Shown here piece after piece: positions 59,251 to 64,000 of a stretch of DNA of 64,000 nucleotides. Position numbers and translations under genes: made by a program. The notes under the pieces are model-generated. The model worked only from the letters and a program-made list of their open reading frames with translations. It did not search any database and was not told the origin of the DNA. The DNA comes from Rahnella bruchi (GTDB lineage: Bacteria > Pseudomonadota > Gammaproteobacteria > Enterobacterales > Enterobacteriaceae): positions 372,001-436,000 of the forward strand of contig NZ_QZWI01000001.1 of assembly GCF_003614975.1 (NCBI RefSeq). Reading direction: 5' to 3'. How positions within the stretch are numbered: the stretch's first letter is position 1; each line of letters begins with the position of its first letter.

Positions 59251-61086
59251 TCAGTGTTTCAACGCATTATGAATCTTTTCTGCCAATGCGATTGAAATAC
59301 CCGGTACCTGTGCAATTTCCTCTACGCTGGCATTCAGTAATGGCTGAATGCCTCCCATGTATTTCAGTAAAACCTGACGCCGTTTAGGCCCGACGCCCTC
59401 GATTTCTTCCAGCGCACTGGTGGTGCGGACCTTAGCGCGTCTCTGCCGGTGACCGGTAATAGCGTGATTATGTGAATCATCCCGAATATGCTGGATAACG
59501 TGCAGGGCCGGAGAATCTGCCGGTAACGCAATCCCCTCACCTTCCGGTACAAAAAACAACGTTTCCAGCCCGGCTTTACGATCCGCACCCTTGGCGATAC
59601 CAATCAGCAGCGGTTTGGATTTATCCCACTCCACATTCAGTGACTGAAACACATCCAGCGCCATACCCAGTTGCCCTTTACCACCATCGATAAAGATGAC
59701 ATCAGGGATTTTATTATCATCGAGCGCTTTGCCATAACGGCGCTGCAATACCTGTGCCATTGCCGCATAGTCATCACCTGGCGTAATACCGGTAATGTTA
59801 TAACGCCGGTATTCCGACCGTAGCGGACCGTTGCCGTCGAATACCACACAAGAAGCGACAGTTTGCTCGCCCATAGTATGGCTGATGTCGAAGCATTCCA
59901 TGCGGTTAATTTCAGCAAGATGCAGGGTTTTTGCAAGCTCTGCCAGCCGCTGATGGATAGTCGACTGTTGCGCCAGTTTGGTCGTCAGGGCTGTTGAAGC
60001 ATTGGTACGCGCCAGTTTCAGATAACGGGCACGGTCGCCGCGCGGTTTGCTCTGGATTTGCACTTTGCGTCCGGCCAGCTCACTCAGCGATTCCGCGAGC
60101 AGGTCTTTTTCTGCCAGACTAAAGTCCAGCAAAATTTCGCCCGGAAGTGTCCGCTGCTGACTGCCTTGCAGATAAAATTGCCCGACAAAGGTCTGCACGA
60201 CTTCGCCAAGATCAGTACCGCCTGGCACTTTCGGATAATAGCTGCGGCTGCCGAGCACTTTACCCTGGCGGATAAACAACACGTGCAGACAGGCCATACC
60301 GGATTCAAAGGCCACGCCGATGACATCCAGATCCTCGCTGTTTCCGGAAACAAACTGACGTTCCGTTACGCGACGCACGGCCTGGATCTGATCTCTTATC
60401 CGCCCGGCATCTTCGAATCGCAGCGTCTTGCTGGCTTCTTCCATGCGGTTTACCAGTTGGGTAACCACCTGCTGATCTTTACCTGATAAGAACAACCGGA
60501 CGTATTCCACCTGATCATTATAATCTTCGTCGCTGACCAGTCCCTTCACGCAGGGGCCAAGACAGCGGCCAATCTGATATTGCAAACAAGGGCGTGAACG
60601 GTTGCTGTAAACGCTGTTTTCGCACTGGCGGATAGGGAAAAGTTTTTGCAGCAACGCCAGTGTTTCACGCACGGCATAAGAGTTCGGGAAAGGCCCAAAA
60701 TATTCGCCTTTGGCATGTTTGGCGCCACGATGGACAGTAATTCTCGGATGATTATCCGCACTGAGGAAGATCAGCGGATACGACTTATCATCACGCAATA
60801 ACACGTTATAACGCGGCTGATACAGTTTGATGTAGTTATGTTCGAGGAGCAGCGCTTCCGTTTCGGTGTGCGTAACAGTGACATCAATTTGTGCGATGTT
60901 TTTAACCAGAGTTTCGGTCTTGCGGCTGGAAACCTGGACACGAAAATAGCTCGAAAGACGTTTTTTAAGGTCTTTGGCTTTACCTACGTAGATTACGGTG
61001 CCGCTGGCGTCATACATCCTGTAGACGCCGGGCTGGCTGGTGACCGTTTTCAGAAAGGCCTTGGGGTCGAAGCGCTCATCACTCAC
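59251..61086 (-). CDS. uvrC: Excinuclease ABC subunit C
   Basis: 611 residues (E. coli 610). Makes both incisions in nucleotide excision repair with UvrAB. GIY-YIG nuclease at the N-terminus ([29 protein letters not shown] region), a Cys cluster ([27 protein letters not shown]), UvrB-binding UVR helix ([19 protein letters not shown]), RNase H-like endonuclease domain ([19 protein letters not shown]) and C-terminal helix-hairpin-helix pair ([31 protein letters not shown]). Overlaps uvrY by 8 bp. Confidence 0.98.
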   Translation of the reverse strand: MSDERFDPKAFLKTVTSQPGVYRMYDASGTVIYVGKAKDLKKRLSSYFRVQVSSRKTETLVKNIAQIDVTVTHTETEALLLEHNYIKLYQPRYNVLLRDDKSYPLIFLSADNHPRITVHRGAKHAKGEYFGPFPNSYAVRETLALLQKLFPIRQCENSVYSNRSRPCLQYQIGRCLGPCVKGLVSDEDYNDQVEYVRLFLSGKDQQVVTQLVNRMEEASKTLRFEDAGRIRDQIQAVRRVTERQFVSGNSEDLDVIGVAFESGMACLHVLFIRQGKVLGSRSYYPKVPGGTDLGEVVQTFVGQFYLQGSQQRTLPGEILLDFSLAEKDLLAESLSELAGRKVQIQSKPRGDRARYLKLARTNASTALTTKLAQQSTIHQRLAELAKTLHLAEINRMECFDISHTMGEQTVASCVVFDGNGPLRSEYRRYNITGITPGDDYAAMAQVLQRRYGKALDDNKIPDVIFIDGGKGQLGMALDVFQSLNVEWDKSKPLLIGIAKGADRKAGLETLFFVPEGEGIALPADSPALHVIQHIRDDSHNHAITGHRQRRAKVRTTSALEEIEGVGPKRRQVLLKYMGGIQPLLNASVEEIAQVPGISIALAEKIHNALKH

Positions 61087-61735
61087 TGCCGGATAAAGTC
61101 TCCGTATTGAACAAACCGTGTCGAATCGCCAAATGGGTTAACTCAACATCGCCGCTGATATTTAATTTACTAAACATCCTATAACGATAACTGTTAACTG
61201 TCTTCGGACTCAAGTTCAGTTGTTCTGAAATTTCATTCACTTTTTGTCCCTTGGTAATCATCAGCATGATTTGTAATTCACGCTCAGACAAGGAATCAAA
61301 CGGTGTCTCAGACTGAGGTTCAATCTGGCTAAGCGCCATTTGTTGTGCAATATCTGACGCAATATATCGCTGGCCGGAGTCGACCAGACGAATTGCATTC
61401 ACCACTTCCTGTGGAGCCGCACCTTTGCTCAGGTAACCTGACGCCCCCGCCTGCATCACTTTCGCCGGCAACGGGTTTTCAGTATAAATCGTTAACATGA
61501 TGATCTTGATATCCGGGGAGAAACGAACGATTTTTTTCGTCGCTTCAAGCCCGCCAATGCCTGGCATGTTCATATCCATCAGGACAATATCAACATCATT
61601 GGTACGACACCATTTGACGGCATCTTCACCGCATTGCGCCTCACCAACGACTTTGATGCCTTTGATATCTTCAAGAATGCGTCGGATCCCTGCGCGCACC
61701 AGTTCGTGGTCATCAACAAGAAGAACGCTAATCAA
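61079..61735 (-). CDS. uvrY: Response regulator UvrY (GacA family)
   Basis: 218 residues from a TTG at 61735, matching the E. coli length and N-terminus ([19 protein letters not shown]); GGAG lies eight bases upstream. Receiver domain with the acidic pair (VDDHE), phospho-Asp in [13 protein letters not shown], then a LuxR-type HTH ([34 protein letters not shown]). With the BarA kinase it activates csrB/csrC sRNAs and so controls CsrA. The longer ATG frame upstream lacks similarity and a Shine-Dalgarno. Confidence 0.95.
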   Translation of the reverse strand: MISVLLVDDHELVRAGIRRILEDIKGIKVVGEAQCGEDAVKWCRTNDVDIVLMDMNMPGIGGLEATKKIVRFSPDIKIIMLTIYTENPLPAKVMQAGASGYLSKGAAPQEVVNAIRLVDSGQRYIASDIAQQMALSQIEPQSETPFDSLSERELQIMLMITKGQKVNEISEQLNLSPKTVNSYRYRMFSKLNISGDVELTHLAIRHGLFNTETLSGSE

Positions 61736-62513
61736 AGAGAATTCTCCAAAAAATAAGGGCAACACACCGTCAGGATCTTCAGGCCAGTCTTACGTATTCA
61801 AACGTGGCGAACATTAATATTGTTCTAAGACAGCTTATAAATGAAGAGAAGGTGGCAATTAGAGACCAGCATCAACTAACTCTTTCCACTGCCGGTCAAT
61901 GGCAGTGTTTTTAAATCAGGAAGACACAGTTATTTATTATAGCCCGCGTATTTTACTCTAACATCTCTTCCTGACCAAGGAGTGTCTGCAAAAAACTACT
62001 TTGCTGAATGTAAATGAGAAGTGCCATCACCTGTATTAATAATTTAAAAAAAGGCTTTTTTAATCAATGGTCAAGCGCCAGCCCTTGGCCTGTCTTATTT
62101 TCCGCAAAAAAATAATGCCAACCGTTTTTTGTTGCTTAAAATCCATGGTTAACTGGCCTGACTATTTAACCGACAGTAATCGTCAAAGATATATATATGA
62201 TATGACCGATGATTATTTACGATCGCACGAATTGCTGATGGTTTATATGAATAAATCTGCACGTGGAGATGAATTTTTCTCAACCGGCAATAATGTTTAG
62301 TATTCTGTACTTTGTTGGCAAAAACGCTCGATGCTTATATCGGATTAACACATTTGCGTCACCCCAACGGGCGATGCACTAAAACCGACTAACTATGCTA
62401 AAATGCCGCCACTTTCCACCCGGCGCGAACGGGTGAGTTCATTTTTAGCCCCATTTTTCAACCGTTTAGAATTCGGCGTGCTGCCTGGCAGTGAGCCTGA
62501 GGAGATATAAATA
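61736..62513. promoter_or_regulatory. Intergenic region between uvrY and yecF
   Basis: 778 bp, AT-rich. Holds the uvrY promoter area, the orphan terminator at 61887-61912 and, near 62399, TGC-TAAAAT, an extended -10 for yecF (62396-62404). The remaining 400 bp contain no gene I can support; the sdiA gene found near uvrY in E. coli is absent. Confidence 0.5.
61887..61912 (+). terminator. Orphan plus-strand terminator upstream of uvrY
   Basis: CACTGCC/GGCAGTG arms (61887-61893, 61901-61907) with a 7-nt loop, followed by TTTTT. No plus-strand gene precedes it within 800 bp, so it may end a small or antisense RNA. Confidence 0.75.
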
Positions 62514-62738
62514 ATGAGTAATTGCGATTTTACGACTGAAGCGAACGTTGAAACACTGGCGACCGAAGTTGCCTGCCTTAAAGCGACACTGACCCTGATC
62601 CTCAAAGCCATCGGTCAGGCTGATGCGGGTAAAGTGATGCTGAACATGGAGCGTTTTGTTGCGCAGATGGAAGACGAGCAACAGGCTGAAGTCTTCAAAA
62701 ACGCCCTGCAACAAATCAAGTTCGCATACCGCCAGTAA
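62514..62738 (+). CDS. yecF: YecF family protein (DUF2594)
   Basis: 74 residues, similar along its whole length to E. coli Yec[45 protein letters not shown] at the end. Mostly helical, possibly a small coiled-coil protein; function unknown. GAGGAG Shine-Dalgarno. Conserved position next to uvrY. Confidence 0.93.
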   Translation: MSNCDFTTEANVETLATEVACLKATLTLILKAIGQADAGKVMLNMERFVAQMEDEQQAEVFKNALQQIKFAYRQ

Positions 62739-62825
62739 AGTATTCAGGAGTCTGTCGACCGACAGGCTCTGCCCTTCCCTGTTTTCGCCTGCACTTTCTG
62801 CTCAGACTTTCAGCTGCAATTTTCT

Positions 62826-62833
62826 GCTATAAT
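62826..62833 (+). promoter_or_regulatory. Extended -10 promoter of the small gene/AraC pair
   Basis: TGC-TATAAT is a consensus extended -10 34 bp upstream of the ATG at 62867. The -35 region (about 62805-62810, GACTTT) is weak, as often with extended -10 promoters. Confidence 0.6.
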
Positions 62834-62866
62834 CAGGCCCTGAATTCATTTCACGGGGACCAGAGC

Positions 62867-63040
62867 ATGAGCGACGAAAAGAATAAAGAAAACAAAAGCA
62901 AAGCCGATGACGTCCACGTCAGCGACGGGTTAGGAGAACTGCTTGAGGCTTCAGAACAACTGACTGAAGAAGAACTCCGGAAAGCGGCAGAAGAAGCAAA
63001 ACAAGCCGTTGAAGATGCCAAGAACCAAAAACATCATTGA
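62867..63040 (+). CDS. 57-residue highly charged small protein
   Basis: Starts MSDEKNKENKSKADDVHV, continues DGLGELLEASEQLTEEELRKA and ends AKNQKHH. About half of the residues are Glu, Lys or Asp; the region after residue 20 is predicted to form one long charged helix. It has its own promoter-like extended -10 and ends 3 bp before the ATG of the AraC gene, so the two are probably cotranscribed. Not recognised as a named family. Confidence 0.75.
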   Translation: MSDEKNKENKSKADDVHVSDGLGELLEASEQLTEEELRKAAEEAKQAVEDAKNQKHH

Positions 63041-63043
63041 TTC

Positions 63044-63805
63044 ATGCAACACAATTTCCTTGCCCCGCATCAGGCGATTGCGCCTCTGGCTATCGATTAC
63101 CAGCACGGCGACAGTGAGCCCGCGCACAGCCACAGCTGTTCGCAACTGATTCATACTTTATCGGGCGTGGTAGAAGTTCATACCGCACTGGGCACCTGGA
63201 TGGTGCCCCCCGGACGTGGCGTGTGGTTACCCGCTCACGTTGTGCACAGCCTGCGTTTTATCGGTGGCGTCAAAGCCCGCACCCTGTTTGTTGAGCCCCT
63301 CGCCCGTGCCGATTTGCCCGCACAATGTCAGGTCGTGCAAATTTCTCCTCTTCTGCGCGAACTGATCCTGACCTCGCTGACCATTCCGGTGGATTATCTG
63401 CCCGGTGGTCGCGATGAACGTATCATGGAGCTGTTGCTCGACGAACTACGCCTTTTACCCAGCTTGCCGCTGCATCTGCCGGAACCGAAAGAGCCGGAAC
63501 TTTTGCTACTGACTCAGCAAATACGGGCAGATTTGTGCTCATCGTGGGAACTGGAAGACGTCGCGCAGCGTATGGAAATCAGCAGCCGTACCCTCTCGCG
63601 TCGTTTTCAGCGTGAAACGGGTCTGCGGTTTAGTGACTGGGTACGTCAGGCGAAATTACTGGAAGCTCTGAACCAGCTGGCGGCAGGTGTGTCGGTGATT
63701 GATGTGGCGCTGGCGCTCGGTTACGACAGTCCGAGCGCCTTTAGTGCGATGTTTCGCCGATTACTGGGCGTATCCCCCAGCGAATACTTTAATCAGACAT
63801 CCTGA
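63044..63805 (+). CDS. AraC-family transcriptional regulator
   Basis: 253 residues. N-terminal cupin sensor domain (HSHSCSQLIHTLSGVVEVHTALG, PPGRGVWLPAHVVHSL) and two C-terminal HTH units (WELEDVAQRMEISSRTLSRRFQRETG, then SVIDVALALGYDSPSAFSAMFRRLLGVSPSEYF). The single-domain cupin layout resembles NimR/YeaM-type regulators, often divergent from an efflux gene; here no transporter is next to it, so its target is unknown. Confidence 0.88.
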   Translation: MQHNFLAPHQAIAPLAIDYQHGDSEPAHSHSCSQLIHTLSGVVEVHTALGTWMVPPGRGVWLPAHVVHSLRFIGGVKARTLFVEPLARADLPAQCQVVQISPLLRELILTSLTIPVDYLPGGRDERIMELLLDELRLLPSLPLHLPEPKEPELLLLTQQIRADLCSSWELEDVAQRMEISSRTLSRRFQRETGLRFSDWVRQAKLLEALNQLAAGVSVIDVALALGYDSPSAFSAMFRRLLGVSPSEYFNQTS

Positions 63806-63827
63806 ACAGACTAATCAGTCAGCCACA

Positions 63828-64000
63828 TCAGTCAGCCATAATGGCACTGGCAGCATTAAACAGCGCCTGCAAAGACGCGCTGGAAACATCGCTGTCGATC
63901 CCCACGCCGTAACAGGTTTCTCCCGGACGCCCCTGACAACTCAGATACGCCACTGCACGGCTGTGGCTTTGATGTCCCAGCGTGTGCTCATGATAATCGC
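63828..64000 (-). CDS. 2-isopropylmalate synthase C-terminal end (LeuA regulatory domain), partial
   Basis: The minus-strand frame ending at TGA 63828 reads DYHEHTLGHQSHSRAVAYLS, then GVGIDSDVSSASLQALFNAA, which matches the C-terminal leucine-binding regulatory domain of the long, actinobacterial/fungal-type LeuA. This differs from the usual leuABCD-operon enzyme of enterobacteria, so it may be a second isozyme. Only 57 residues are in the window; the rest is to the right. Confidence 0.75.
   Translation of the reverse strand, partial: DYHEHTLGHQSHSRAVAYLSCQGRPGETCYGVGIDSDVSSASLQALFNAASAIMAD

Noticed and set aside
62067-62300. 77-codon plus-strand frame between uvrY and yecF
   Set aside because: No Shine-Dalgarno at its start, AT-rich atypical composition and no recognisable similarity; probably chance in a non-coding region.

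Overview
The window is a chromosomal segment of a member of the Enterobacterales. Nearly every core gene (ndh, nagZ, ptsG, the holB-tmk-mltG-pabC-fab cluster, rne, pyrC, dinI, opgGH, uvrY-uvrC-pgsA) is close to its Escherichia coli counterpart in sequence, length and order. The accessory genes and some rearranged neighbourhoods suggest a non-Escherichia lineage such as Yersiniaceae (a Rahnella/Ewingella/Rouxiella-like organism). That genus-level view is inference; there is no 16S or other typing marker here.

Layout. 1-889: the 3' part of an XdhC-family gene cut by the window edge. 960-20024: a long minus-strand block in E. coli order: ycfJ, ndh, ycfP, nagZ, thiK, lpoB, ycfL, hinT, ptsG, tatD, holB, tmk, mltG, pabC, fabF, acpP, fabG, fabD, fabH, plsX, rpmF, yceD. 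It joins cell-wall recycling and synthesis (nagZ, lpoB, mltG), glucose uptake, replication (holB, tmk), folate (pabC) and fatty acid/phospholipid synthesis. 20167-27671: yceF(+), rluC(-), rne(+) with a long leader, a small monooxygenase(-), pyrC(+) and SOS-controlled dinI(+). The flagellar and other genes that separate rne from pyrC in E. coli are absent. 28018-29530: bssS and solA.

29733-36359 is an accessory module inserted between solA and yceJ: an AT-rich RcsA-like regulator with a degenerate receiver domain, a MarR regulator, and a minus-strand operon of an RND adaptor, an RND pump and a TqsA-like transporter. 36917-51162 returns to the E. coli order (yceJ, yceI, trhO, lpxL, mdtG, mysB, yceK, opgH, opgG, opgC) with single-gene insertions: an Old Yellow Enzyme reductase, a DoxX protein and a VOC protein.

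51244-55201 is the least conserved stretch: a truncated IS3-family transposase, two paralogous acidic small proteins of unknown function, a Trp/Pro/His-rich DUF2502 protein, a 43-residue CxxC small protein, yccJ, a Cys-containing small protein and a YlaC-like membrane protein. 55379-57882 has sbmC-like, deoR, pphA-like and a small zinc-ribbon protein. 58193-62738 is the classical uvrY-uvrC-pgsA-tRNA(Gly)-tRNA(Cys)-tRNA(Leu) operon on the minus strand, then yecF. The window closes with a 57-residue acidic protein directly upstream of an AraC regulator, and the 3' end of a leuA-type 2-isopropylmalate synthase on the minus strand.

No CRISPR array, phage or toxin-antitoxin locus was recognised. 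The best candidates for undescribed biology are the small-protein cluster at 52-54.6 kb, the RND-TqsA operon with its flanking regulators, the 57-residue protein/AraC pair, and two orphan intrinsic terminators that may end small RNAs.
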